NCBI GenBank assembly: GCA_964584255.1
Contig: CAZOZM010000004.1
Span: 1 to 64,000, forward strand
DNA: 64,000 nt
From: UBA3775 sp964584255
GTDB taxonomy: Bacteria > Bacillota > Clostridia > Lachnospirales > Lachnospiraceae
Direction: 5' to 3'
Below are positions 1-8,426 of this stretch, one piece after another (position 1 is the first letter of the stretch; each line of letters opens with the position of its first letter). The translations under genes and the position numbers were made by a program. The notes under the pieces are model-generated. The model ran no database searches. It was not told the origin of the DNA and saw nothing but the letters and a program-made list of their open reading frames with translations.

Positions 1-24
1 GCCTAGCTGGCGGAACCTCTCATT

Positions 25-564
25 TTATTTTGTACTAAATCTTGACACAGGACCAAGGACCTCCGTCATGGGTATCATTTCAAATTCACCCGGATTTCCG
101 ATAAATGCAATTTCCGGCTGTAAATCATACTCTTTCACTTCTCCCACTTTCGATGCAATTACATGGGCAAAAGATTCATATGTAACGGTTTCACCCTCAT
201 AAGACGAAGAATATACCGTATGCATTTTTCTTACAATGCCGTCCTCATCATAAATTGCATTCGTAAAACCATAATCGGTAACTTCTGCAAGTTCATCAAA
301 AGGTCTGCTCTCTCCAGACACGTACTGCACCGTATGATATGTATTGTCAGAATCTTTATACAGATATTCATCAAATTCCAAAGAAGAGGATAAAACTACA
401 TTACCTTAATTCTTACATGCTTTGACAATTTCCGCATCTTCGTTAGAATGATTTGTTCCGCTGAAAATAACATCGATTCCAATCACTTTCAGTGCAGTTT
501 CGGGATTACGGTTCAATATTTCGATAACCCTGTCCGTATCATGTATCCGTAATCCGCGACATTC
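25..564 (-). pseudogene. CHASE2 sensor-domain remnant, interrupted by a stop codon
   Basis: Reading the minus strand in one frame from 564 to 25 gives a sequence with CHASE2 features: DRVIEILNRNP then VIGIDVIFSGT, a short gap, GNVVLSSS, then YGFTNAIYDEDGIVRKMH and GNPGEF. CHASE2 domains are extracytoplasmic sensory modules of adenylate cyclases, histidine kinases and kinases. A TAA at 406-408 breaks the frame exactly between VKACKN and GNVVL, which are contiguous in the family. The piece stops at 25, before the membrane helices and output domain expected after CHASE2, and no start or N-terminal helix is visible upstream. The part below 381 could be read from a TTG but has no ribosome binding site. 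I read this as a dead gene fragment; the family call is from motif recognition, not a search. Confidence 0.6.
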
Positions 565-675
565 TCAATTCTTATCTGAACTGCCGCCCTCAAATTATAA
601 CATTTATCATGTGCCGATTCAATTTCTATTTCTAAAAAGAAATCATAAACACCCTCATCAGTCATCCCCGACTAA

Positions 676-704
676 TTGTATTTACCACATTTTTATACTA
701 TAAT
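676..704 (+). promoter_or_regulatory. SigA-type promoter of the AraC-family gene
   Basis: TTGTAT (676-681), a 17-nt spacer and a perfect TATAAT (699-704). It predicts a leader of about 120 nt before the ATG at 830. No known riboswitch is recognisable in the leader. Confidence 0.5.
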
Positions 705-829
705 GAGCAAAACAAGCTGAGAGAAAGCCTGCCGTCTGTCAGCGGACACCGGATACTATCATGATGGATTTAAAAAACGCAGGCAGGAAGTACAAATCAC
801 GATGTAACTTTTATTCTTATGGAGGAATC

Positions 830-1651
830 ATGTACAGCGCAATATATCCGATTCCGGGAAATGAAATAAATCTTCCCTTTTACCTCACGGGAATAGGAAA
901 GACTTCTCCCGAGTTTAACATAAAAAGAGAAGCCGGACTCGTTTCCTATCAGTTTCTGCTTACAACAAAAGGCAGGGGGATTCTGCATGTAAACGGTAAC
1001 AGTTTTACACTAACCCCCGGATCCCTGCTTTTTCTACCGCCCGGACTTCCTCACGAATACAGGCCGGACGGCAACGAATGGGCAACTTCCTGGTTTGTTT
1101 TCAGAGGTGCTTCTCTTTCATCCATTATGGGCGGACTTGGTTTTAACAAAGAATTTATTGTAGAAGACATAAATGCCGCCTCTTTTAAGAAACTGCATAA
1201 AAGGCTTACCGACCTTGCTGCCGACAACCTGCATAATTCCGCGAAATGCTCACTCCTCATTTATGATTTTATCCTCATGACAAAGGAGGCAATCGAAAAC
1301 CAAACTTCCCATGACAATACAGGAAACATCATCATTGATGAGTCTGTTAAATACATTCACGAAAACCTGCATCTGGACATTTCACTTAACGATCTGTCAA
1401 AAGCTGCCGGTGTTTCGCCTCAATACATTGGCCGTCTTTTCAGGAAAAAGCTGAATATCAGTCCGGTCAGTTACATAGCCCGTGTCAAAATGTCAAAAGC
1501 AAAAATCATGCTTCTCGACTCAGCCGTACCTATCTCCGAAATTGCTTCCTCCCTGGGATATTCAAGTCCCACCTACTTTGGGATTGTTTTCAAAAAATTG
1601 GAAGGTTTTTCTCCGAGTGAATACCGCCGTAACAATGGTGCAGTGATTTAG
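830..1651 (+). CDS. AraC-family transcriptional regulator
   Basis: 273-residue regulator with an N-terminal cupin-like sugar-sensing half (about residues 15-150, with the PGSLLFLPPGLPHEY segment typical of the arabinose-binding fold) and a C-terminal AraC/XylS DNA-binding half of two helix-turn-helices (about 172-270, including ISLNDLSKAAGVSPQYIGRLFR and ISEIASSLGYSSPTYFGIVFKK). The ATG at 830 is chosen because GGAGG lies 5 nt upstream; the frame is also open to an ATG at 761 without a good ribosome binding site. It precedes two glycosidase genes on the same strand and probably activates them in response to a galactoside. The family call is secure; target and inducer are inferred from position. 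Confidence 0.9.
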   Translation: MYSAIYPIPGNEINLPFYLTGIGKTSPEFNIKREAGLVSYQFLLTTKGRGILHVNGNSFTLTPGSLLFLPPGLPHEYRPDGNEWATSWFVFRGASLSSIMGGLGFNKEFIVEDINAASFKKLHKRLTDLAADNLHNSAKCSLLIYDFILMTKEAIENQTSHDNTGNIIIDESVKYIHENLHLDISLNDLSKAAGVSPQYIGRLFRKKLNISPVSYIARVKMSKAKIMLLDSAVPISEIASSLGYSSPTYFGIVFKKLEGFSPSEYRRNNGAVI

Positions 1652-1680
1652 TTTCAAATTGTTAGAGTTTATTTATATTT

Positions 1681-1743
1681 CAGATTGACCGATTACATTT
1701 TTTATTATATTTGTTACATAAATCAATATTTAAGGAGTTTATC
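1681..1743 (+). promoter_or_regulatory. possible promoter region of the glycosidase genes
   Basis: The AT-rich gap after the AraC gene holds TTGACC at 1685-1690 and TATATT further on, but with a spacer of about 15 nt, shorter than the SigA optimum, as at some activator-dependent promoters. The word TTGTTA occurs at 1659 and 1711. AAGGAG precedes the ATG at 1744. Transcription could also read through from the regulator. Confidence 0.3.
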
Positions 1744-4128
1744 ATGAAAATACTCATCAACGGATCAAATGTCTCAGATAATCCCTGCCTCTCTTATAAA
1801 GGGCAGGGAATGATAAGCTGTAACGGCTCATCAAGACTTCTGATTGATTACAAAGAAAAACACCTGGAAAACTATTACAAAATTCTTGAACATCTTTTCG
1901 GTGAGTCAGGCTTAAAACTAACTCATCTTAAATTGGAAATGGGTTCTGACGTGAATACTTCGTCCGGTACGGAGCCATCCGTAAAAAGATTTTCAGACGA
2001 AAAAGCAGATGTACACAGAGGTGCCGGCTTCATGCTTGCCGCTGATGTCAAAAAGCTCTTTCCTGACGTTACTCTCGACATGCTTTGGTGGAGCGAACCG
2101 AGATGGGTCAGCGATTCGGACAACCGATTTGAAGCAAGATACAAATGGTACAGGGAAACACTTGACTCTGCCTACGAAACCTACGGACTCAAATTTGACT
2201 ATGTCAGTGCAAACAGAAATGAACGTGCCGTTGAAGGGGACTGGATTATCTATCTCTCCAATGCGTTAAAAAACGAACAAAACACCCCTTACGACTATTC
2301 AAAAATCAAGATTGTTGCTGCCGACGAATGCGGAACATGGAACATTTCTGCTGAAATGCTGAAAAATCCACAATTACGTGAAGCCGTTGATGTTATCGGC
2401 TCCCACTACACGAGTTTCTTTGACGAAAACACAAAGCTGCTCTCAGAAGATTTCCAAAAAGAAATCTGGTTCTCTGAGGGAAGTGCTCCGATGGCATATT
2501 CCGCCGGCACATACAGATTTGACGAAGGCAATTCCGGGCTCACCGGTATAAACGGCGTTCTTGATGTGGCCAACCGGATGATAACAATGGTCTCCGGAGG
2601 TCGTATGACCATGTATGAATATCAGCCTGCAATAGCTGCATACTATGACGGAGTTACCTATTCACATAAACAGCTTATTAATGCCGCTACGCCTTGGAAC
2701 GGTTACTACACTTTGGACAGCGGTTATTATATGAACCTTCACTTTTCGCAATTTCTGGAAAAAGGCTGGAAATTTATATTTGATGCCTGTCATGCTGACG
2801 GCACCTGCGGTGGTGACGGTCATGCAATCGTCAACTCCCGCTACAGCTACATGACGGCATGTAATGATGCCGGAGATTATACCATCATAATTTCCAATAC
2901 GACTCCTGACGCCATCACCTACGAAATCAGCGTTTCGAATCTTGCAAAAGCGGATGAAACCGTTTACATATACGAGACCGCCGGACCTGATGACGGTATG
3001 CCTTATGATTCTAACTATTTCAAATTCAAGGGTGAACTTCATCCCGTTTCAGGTTCTTACACTGCTGTAATACGACCTTATTCTCTTGTAACACTCTCCA
3101 CTCTCAGGAAAACAATTAATACGGTCAGCTCTCCTAAGAAGGAAGAAAATACGGTTCTTTCTCTCCCTTATCATATGAATCTTTCCTTTGATGAAGAGTT
3201 TCTTACACGCAGAGGCGGTATTCCCCTTTATTCAACTGATGAGGGCGGTGCTTTCGAAATTAGCTGTCAGGACGGAGAACATATTCTGACACAGCAGATA
3301 ACCACTGATACCAAAGCCGAGGAATGGGGCTATACTCCCGAGCCGGTAACTAATTTTGGTGATGACCGTTGGTATAATTACAGTATCAGTGCTGATGTAA
3401 AAACCGACGGATATAACAGTTATGCAGGTGTCGGTTTAAGATACATTCTCGGCGACAGGGGAAGAAGCGGTTACTCCCTCCTTCTTTACGGAAGCGGCTA
3501 TTGGGAGCTTACTGCCGACTATACAATTCTGTTGTCCGGAAGTCTTGACGGTTTTGATGCTTCCAAGTGGCACAGTCTGACTTTGACTGCCGAAAACAAC
3601 AGTATTTTCGCCGGTATAGATAATTCTCAGATTGCAGAGTACCATGCCTGTTCAGACAGATTCCCGGCAGGTCGTGCCGCACTCTATACTTCATATAACA
3701 GATGCAGTTTTAAAAACATCTGCTTATCACCTTCATCTCATAGTTGCTACTGTGTCAGAAAGATTGACAATTTTGATGAAGAATTCCGATATGGCAGTAA
3801 TTTCTGGACTCATTTCACAATGGACGGATTTAAAAGTTATAAGAGAACTCTTTCGAAGGGTTCAAAAGGTGCAGAAGTGAGCATATCCTTCTCGGGCAGA
3901 GGAATTATACTTGCCGGTCCCCAGGAAGACGGCTGCAGAATTTCCATATCCGTTGACGGAGAAACAAAAGAAGCATCTCTTGCTCTTAAAAACACAAGTG
4001 ATCGACGCGAATTCTACTCAATAAATAACCTTAGCGATACATGTCATACACTTGTAATTAATGTTCTTGAAGGTACTTTGGCACTTGATGAAGCTCAGAT
4101 TCCCTGTAATCCTTCCGATGTAATCTGA
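1744..4128 (+). CDS. GH59-like glycosidase (galactocerebrosidase-type beta-galactosidase)
   Basis: 794 residues starting at the ATG at 1744, with AAGGAG upstream. The N-terminal two thirds resemble glycoside hydrolase family 59: LKLEMGSDVNTSSGTEPSV matches the family segment near the barrel start, RNER (Glu160) fits the acid/base and WFSEGS (Glu245) fits the nucleophile. The C-terminal part (about 490-794) is beta-rich like the lectin-like domain of galactosylceramidase. GH59 enzymes release terminal beta-galactose from galactolipids or related beta-galactosides. There is no signal peptide, so the enzyme should act in the cytoplasm on imported or small substrates. The GH35 gene follows 35 nt downstream in the same direction. 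The family call is fairly good; the natural substrate is unknown. Confidence 0.75.
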   Translation: MKILINGSNVSDNPCLSYKGQGMISCNGSSRLLIDYKEKHLENYYKILEHLFGESGLKLTHLKLEMGSDVNTSSGTEPSVKRFSDEKADVHRGAGFMLAADVKKLFPDVTLDMLWWSEPRWVSDSDNRFEARYKWYRETLDSAYETYGLKFDYVSANRNERAVEGDWIIYLSNALKNEQNTPYDYSKIKIVAADECGTWNISAEMLKNPQLREAVDVIGSHYTSFFDENTKLLSEDFQKEIWFSEGSAPMAYSAGTYRFDEGNSGLTGINGVLDVANRMITMVSGGRMTMYEYQPAIAAYYDGVTYSHKQLINAATPWNGYYTLDSGYYMNLHFSQFLEKGWKFIFDACHADGTCGGDGHAIVNSRYSYMTACNDAGDYTIIISNTTPDAITYEISVSNLAKADETVYIYETAGPDDGMPYDSNYFKFKGELHPVSGSYTAVIRPYSLVTLSTLRKTINTVSSPKKEENTVLSLPYHMNLSFDEEFLTRRGGIPLYSTDEGGAFEISCQDGEHILTQQITTDTKAEEWGYTPEPVTNFGDDRWYNYSISADVKTDGYNSYAGVGLRYILGDRGRSGYSLLLYGSGYWELTADYTILLSGSLDGFDASKWHSLTLTAENNSIFAGIDNSQIAEYHACSDRFPAGRAALYTSYNRCSFKNICLSPSSHSCYCVRKIDNFDEEFRYGSNFWTHFTMDGFKSYKRTLSKGSKGAEVSISFSGRGIILAGPQEDGCRISISVDGETKEASLALKNTSDRREFYSINNLSDTCHTLVINVLEGTLALDEAQIPCNPSDVI

Positions 4129-4163
4129 TTTATGAAAATCATTAAATGTAAAGGAGTTTTATT

Positions 4164-5906
4164 ATGTTCGAAATCAAATCTGAATTTATGTTAAACGGCA
4201 AACCTTTCAAAATAATATCCGGCGCAGTACATTACTTTCGCACCATGCCCGAATACTGGCAGGACAGGCTGGAAAAACTTGTCAACATGGGCTGCAACAC
4301 CGTTGAAACCTATATTCCCTGGAATTTTCACGAACCGGAAAAAGGTGAATTTATTTGGGACGGAATGCATGATATTTGCCGTTTCATCGAAACAGCTCAA
4401 AAGCTTGGATTGTATATAATTTTACGTCCGTCACCATATATATGTTCCGAATGGGAATTCGGCGGACTTCCTGCCTGGCTGCTTAAAGACCGTAATATGC
4501 GCCTTCGCTGTTCATATAAACCTTATCTTGATGCCGTCAGGGACTATTATGAGGTGCTCATTCCAAAGCTTGTACCGTACCAGATTGATAATGGCGGAAA
4601 TGTAATTCTTGTACAGATTGAAAATGAATACGGATACTACGGAAATGATAAAGCCTATCTTGAATTTCTGAGAGACACTTTACGTGAACTCGGAATAACA
4701 GTTCCTTTTGTAACATCCGACGGTCCATGGAGTGAGGCATGTTTTAAATCAGGAATGATCGACGGGGCTCTTCCTACCGGAAACTTTGGCTCCTCGGCAG
4801 AATGGCAGTTTGGGGAAATGCGCAGATATATAGGTGATGACAAACCTCTTATGTGTATGGAATTTTGGAACGGCTGGTTTGATGCATGGGGCGAAGAACA
4901 TCATACGACCTCTTCCGAGACCGTTGCTCATGAACTTGATGAACTTTTGAAAAGAGGCAGTGTCAATTTTTATATGTTTGAGGGCGGAACAAACTTTGGT
5001 TTCATGGCCGGACGAAATGGCGGAAGCAAAACTGCCGATATAACCTCATACGAATATGATGCCCCTCTTACGGAAGACGGCAGAATCACAAAAAAATATG
5101 AAATGTGCAGAGATGTTATATCAAAATATACTGAAATCAGACACATACCACTTTCTTCCGATATACCATTCCGTAATTTTGGGGAAATCAGCTGTTCCGG
5201 GAAGGTTAGTCTTTTAAACACTCTTAAAGACATATCAACACCCGTAACTTCAAATTATCCGCTTAGTTTTGAAGATATCGGCTGTTATTACGGTTATGTA
5301 CTTTATCATATATCCAATAATGCTGAAGAGAAAATACTTAACATAAGATGTGAAAATGCAATGGACAGAATAATCTGCCTTAGAAACGGCAATTATTCTT
5401 TTACCGCCGAAAACGAAAATCTTTGGGAACAATTTGAATTCGAAGAAAAAACCCAAGGCGGATCAATTGACCTTCTTATTGAAAACATCGGCAGGGAAAA
5501 CTTTGGAACAGGACTTGAACAACAGAGAAAGGGAATACTGAACGGAGTTAAAGTAAATGATCACCGTCATTTCGGTTTTGAAATTTATCCGCTTCCGCTT
5601 TCTTCCGGACAGCTGGAGAAAATCCGGTTTGATGCCGGCTACAAGGAAAAAGTTCCTGCCTTTTATGAATTTAACCTCTTTGTCGATGAGCCTGCCGATA
5701 CATTTGTTGACCCGGAAAATTTCGGTAAAGGCGTCATTTTTGTAAACGGTTTCAACTTGGGCCGATTTTGGGAAATAGGTCCTCAAAGGAGACTCTATCT
5801 TCCGGCACCACTTTTAAGAAAAGGCAACAACAAAATAATTGTTTTTGAAACAGATGGAAAGAATTCTGATTTCATTTCGTTTCACGACAAGGCTTTTTGT
5901 GAATAA
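4164..5906 (+). CDS. GH35 beta-galactosidase
   Basis: 580-residue family 35 glycoside hydrolase, starting at an ATG with AAAGGAG at good spacing. The N-terminal barrel shows the hallmark sequence GAVHYFRTMPEYWQDRL and NTVETYIPWNFHEP. IENEYG contains the likely acid/base Glu155 and MEFWNGWFD the likely nucleophile Glu233. The C-terminal part (about 330-580) carries beta-sandwich segments ending with FVNGFNLGRFWEIGPQRRLYLP, the conserved galactose-binding-like tail. No signal peptide is seen, so it is probably cytoplasmic. It removes terminal beta-linked galactose. With the preceding GH59-like gene it forms a two-enzyme galactoside-degrading unit under the AraC regulator; no transporter or galactokinase is adjacent. 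Confidence 0.93.
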   Translation: MFEIKSEFMLNGKPFKIISGAVHYFRTMPEYWQDRLEKLVNMGCNTVETYIPWNFHEPEKGEFIWDGMHDICRFIETAQKLGLYIILRPSPYICSEWEFGGLPAWLLKDRNMRLRCSYKPYLDAVRDYYEVLIPKLVPYQIDNGGNVILVQIENEYGYYGNDKAYLEFLRDTLRELGITVPFVTSDGPWSEACFKSGMIDGALPTGNFGSSAEWQFGEMRRYIGDDKPLMCMEFWNGWFDAWGEEHHTTSSETVAHELDELLKRGSVNFYMFEGGTNFGFMAGRNGGSKTADITSYEYDAPLTEDGRITKKYEMCRDVISKYTEIRHIPLSSDIPFRNFGEISCSGKVSLLNTLKDISTPVTSNYPLSFEDIGCYYGYVLYHISNNAEEKILNIRCENAMDRIICLRNGNYSFTAENENLWEQFEFEEKTQGGSIDLLIENIGRENFGTGLEQQRKGILNGVKVNDHRHFGFEIYPLPLSSGQLEKIRFDAGYKEKVPAFYEFNLFVDEPADTFVDPENFGKGVIFVNGFNLGRFWEIGPQRRLYLPAPLLRKGNNKIIVFETDGKNSDFISFHDKAFCE

Positions 5907-6066
5907 TTTGTAGCCATACAATTCGAAATATTTTATTTTGTTCCTTATTTGTTTTTGCCCGGTAACGTCCTGAAACACAAAAACACGACCTAAATTAATT
6001 TTTTAAAAAATGTATAAATAATGTTAAGGATAATTTGCTAGGCTAACGACAATTTTTATTTTTTTC

Positions 6067-6095
6067 TTTAAAATGGTGATATCAAAAAATATAAC
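6067..6095 (+). promoter_or_regulatory. SigA-type promoter of the double-HTH gene
   Basis: TTTAAA (6067-6072), a 17-nt spacer and TATAAC (6090-6095), directly upstream of the coding start at 6111. The start lies only about 10 nt after the expected transcription start, so the mRNA would have a very short leader. Apart from this I see nothing gene-like in 5907-6110. Confidence 0.45.
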
Positions 6096-6110
6096 ATGCA
6101 GGTGTAGAAT

Positions 6111-6773
6111 ATGAAAAACTTAATAAATTACCAGTTACTGGGAGAAAATTTAAAAATCCAGAGAGAAACCTCTGGTGTAACTCAGGAAGAGTTATGTGAT
6201 TGCTGTAACATCAGTAAATCACACTACAGTGCAATGGAGAATGGCAAAGCTAAGCCATCACTTGACAAGATTCTCCGTATCGTTAATTTCTACGGAATTC
6301 CTGTATCTCCATTATTAACAGATGAATATGTCCTTGGAGATATTCCTGCTAACCTTCATGAAAGTCTCTGCGAAATGACAAATGAGCAGAGAGTCAGCCT
6401 TCTTAATCTTTTAAGCATCATTGCCGGAAGAGATTCTGTTTATGATTCTGAAAAAAGAAATGTCGGCTACAGAATCAGAAAGTATCGTCGTCAGAGAGAT
6501 CTTAAACCAGATATGTTCTCTGATATCTGCGGTATTTCATCTGATTCCTACAAAAATATTGAATCCGGAAATGCAATGATTAAATTTGAATCACTTAAAG
6601 CAGTTTCCGATTTCAGTCATTTTCCTGTTGATGTTTTCCTTATTGACTATATCAATAACAACCTTATTGCTATTGAATATTTAATCAAGGACTTAGACAT
6701 CAATAAGATTCTTGCCGATCGCAAGCTTTCTTTGATTGTATATTGTTACATTGATTACATTTTAAAGAGATAA
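6111..6773 (+). CDS. tandem XRE-type HTH transcriptional regulator
   Basis: 220-residue protein with two Cro/C1-type helix-turn-helix domains. The first is at about 9-65 (LKIQRETSGVTQEELCDCCN followed by KSHYSAMENGKAKPSLDKI). The second, more divergent, is at about 122-175 (RIRKYRRQRDLKPDMFSDIC followed by SYKNIESGNAMIKFESL). A linker and a short C-terminal tail complete it. Such proteins bind DNA as repressors or activators. It stands alone on the plus strand, with its own promoter and a shared terminator, and faces the end of the murE-rpe operon. Its target is unknown. The two domains may bind half-sites in cis within one polypeptide, which is unusual for XRE proteins that normally dimerise. 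Confidence 0.8.
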   Translation: MKNLINYQLLGENLKIQRETSGVTQEELCDCCNISKSHYSAMENGKAKPSLDKILRIVNFYGIPVSPLLTDEYVLGDIPANLHESLCEMTNEQRVSLLNLLSIIAGRDSVYDSEKRNVGYRIRKYRRQRDLKPDMFSDICGISSDSYKNIESGNAMIKFESLKAVSDFSHFPVDVFLIDYINNNLIAIEYLIKDLDINKILADRKLSLIVYCYIDYILKR

Positions 6774-6806
6774 TAAAAAAGCGGATGCAATGCATCCGCT
6801 TTTTTA
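6774..6806. terminator. bidirectional intrinsic terminator
   Basis: An inverted repeat GCGGATGCA/TGCATCCGC (6781-6799) is flanked by an A-run on the left and a T-run on the right, so it can terminate both the plus-strand regulator and the converging minus-strand rpe transcript. Confidence 0.9.
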
Positions 6807-6835
6807 TTTTATTTTTTACTTTCTCAACTAATCTT

Positions 6836-7492
6836 CTATCTGTTCAAAATTTTCGTAAATTCCCTTGTCTTCTCCGCAGCATCATATCCAAATACTGCGC
6901 TTCCGGCTACTATTACATCTGCTCCGGCTTCTATGACTGATTGAACATTATCCAGGTTTATTCCGCCATCAACCTCTATTTCCGGCGGATTGTCCATTTC
7001 GGAAATCATTTCTTTTATATCACTGATTCTTCTCAATGAATTATCAATGAATTTCTGTCCTCCGAACCCCGGTTCCACGGACATCACAAGTATAAGATCA
7101 ACCATATTAAGATATGGTTTTATTGCATCTGCCGACGTTCCCGGTTTAATTGATATGCCGGCCTTAATGCCGCGCCTTTTTATTTTCTCAATCGTCGCAT
7201 GCAAATCCTCACATGCTTCCAAATGAACGGTTATTATATCCGCACCGCAGTCTGCAATATCATCTATATATCGTATCGGTTCCATTATCATAAGGTGGGT
7301 ATCAAATACAAGATTGCTTTCCTTGCGAATGGATTTTATAAGCGGCATACCAAAAGATATACTTGGAACAAAAGCACCATCCATAACATCAATGTGTAAA
7401 TACTCTGCCCCATTTTCACCGACTATTTGAATCTGTTCTCCCAGTCTGTTAAAATCTGCTGCAAGAATAGATGGCGACAATTTTTTTTTCAT
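6836..7492 (-). CDS. rpe: ribulose-phosphate 3-epimerase
   Basis: 218-residue TIM-barrel enzyme interconverting ribulose-5-phosphate and xylulose-5-phosphate in the pentose phosphate pathway. It starts with the family signature LSPSILAADF. The metal-binding His33, Asp35 and His66 lie in YLHIDVMDG and FDTHLMI, SVEPGFGGQKF is the phosphate/substrate loop, and EVDGGIN supplies the second catalytic Asp. Length is normal. It is the last gene of the murE-to-rpe run, 25 nt after rsgA. The rsgA-rpe pairing is common in Firmicutes and supports co-transcription up to the terminator at 6774-6806. Confidence 0.97.
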   Translation of the reverse strand: MKKKLSPSILAADFNRLGEQIQIVGENGAEYLHIDVMDGAFVPSISFGMPLIKSIRKESNLVFDTHLMIMEPIRYIDDIADCGADIITVHLEACEDLHATIEKIKRRGIKAGISIKPGTSADAIKPYLNMVDLILVMSVEPGFGGQKFIDNSLRRISDIKEMISEMDNPPEIEVDGGINLDNVQSVIEAGADVIVAGSAVFGYDAAEKTREFTKILNR

Positions 7493-7517
7493 ATACTCCC
7501 CTTTTCTTATAATACTA

Positions 7518-8408
7518 TCAGTATTTTTTTCTATTCATTGCCTCGCTATACAGCTTACAATAGTTTTCATACCTTTCACCGGCTATTTTTCCCTCAAGCA
7601 GTGCTTTTTTTATTCCGCAATTGGGTTCTTTGATATGAGCACATCCCGAAAACCGGCAATTTCCTTCGTTCTCAAGCATTTCAGGATAGTATTTGAAGAT
7701 TTCAGATGCCGGTATGTCATCAATGTAAAGACTTGAAAAACCCGGCGTATCAACCAAATATGTTTCCTTACTTATGTGCACAAGCTCGGTATGTCTTGTT
7801 GTATTCTTTCCTCTTTGAATCTTTCTGCTTATATCACCCGTTACCATTCCTGCCTTTGGCTGGCACAAGTTCATTATCGTTGACTTTCCGACACCGCTCG
7901 GTCCTGCCAAAACGGAGGTTTTTCCATCTAATGCCTGTTTTAAATCGTCGATTCCCATCGACATTTTTGCCTGCATTCCAATTACCCGATAACCGGCTTT
8001 TTGATAAATATTCCGCAGGTTTTCAAAGAATTCTCTTTCAACCAGATCAATTTTATTGAAAACTATTGTCACAGGAACACCTTGGGAATTCATTTGGATA
8101 AGAAATCTGTCCAGGAGATTCAAATGAGGTTCCGGACTTGCTGCCGCAAAAACCACAACCGCCTGGTCTATGTTTGCTACCGCAGGTCTAATAAGTGAGT
8201 TTTTTCTGGGAAGTATCTGCTCGATACTTCCCTTTTTATTTTCCTCATCCAATATATAAAACTCAACATAATCTCCGGCAAGCGGCTTTATTGATTTGTT
8301 TCTGAATGTACCTTTAGCTTTGCACTCATATACTCCATGACCTTCGGAGTGAACATAATAAAATCCCGCAATTCCTTTGACTATTTTTCCTTTTAGTTTC
8401 TCACCCAT
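7518..8408 (-). CDS. rsgA: ribosome small subunit-dependent GTPase A
   Basis: 296-residue circularly permuted GTPase that assists late 30S subunit maturation. An N-terminal OB-fold (about 1-75) is followed by the G4 motif NKID (118-121), then the G1 P-loop GPSGVGKST (169-177) and the G3 DTPG (220-223), the permuted order typical of the family. A C-terminal zinc knuckle is formed by Cys251, Cys256, His258 and Cys264. It sits directly after the PASTA kinase gene. In Bacillus the equivalent protein is a substrate of that kinase, so co-transcription may reflect regulation by phosphorylation; that link is inferred here. Confidence 0.97.
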   Translation of the reverse strand: MGEKLKGKIVKGIAGFYYVHSEGHGVYECKAKGTFRNKSIKPLAGDYVEFYILDEENKKGSIEQILPRKNSLIRPAVANIDQAVVVFAAASPEPHLNLLDRFLIQMNSQGVPVTIVFNKIDLVEREFFENLRNIYQKAGYRVIGMQAKMSMGIDDLKQALDGKTSVLAGPSGVGKSTIMNLCQPKAGMVTGDISRKIQRGKNTTRHTELVHISKETYLVDTPGFSSLYIDDIPASEIFKYYPEMLENEGNCRFSGCAHIKEPNCGIKKALLEGKIAGERYENYCKLYSEAMNRKKY

Positions 8409-8426
8409 GATATGGTAATCCGTTCC

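Noticed and set aside
163..393. 76-residue plus-strand open frame
   Set aside because: Antisense shadow of the CHASE2 remnant, with no family similarity or upstream signals.
710..829. CTGAGA in the leader of the AraC gene, as in TPP riboswitches
   Set aside because: The other conserved TPP elements are missing and the downstream gene has no thiamine link.
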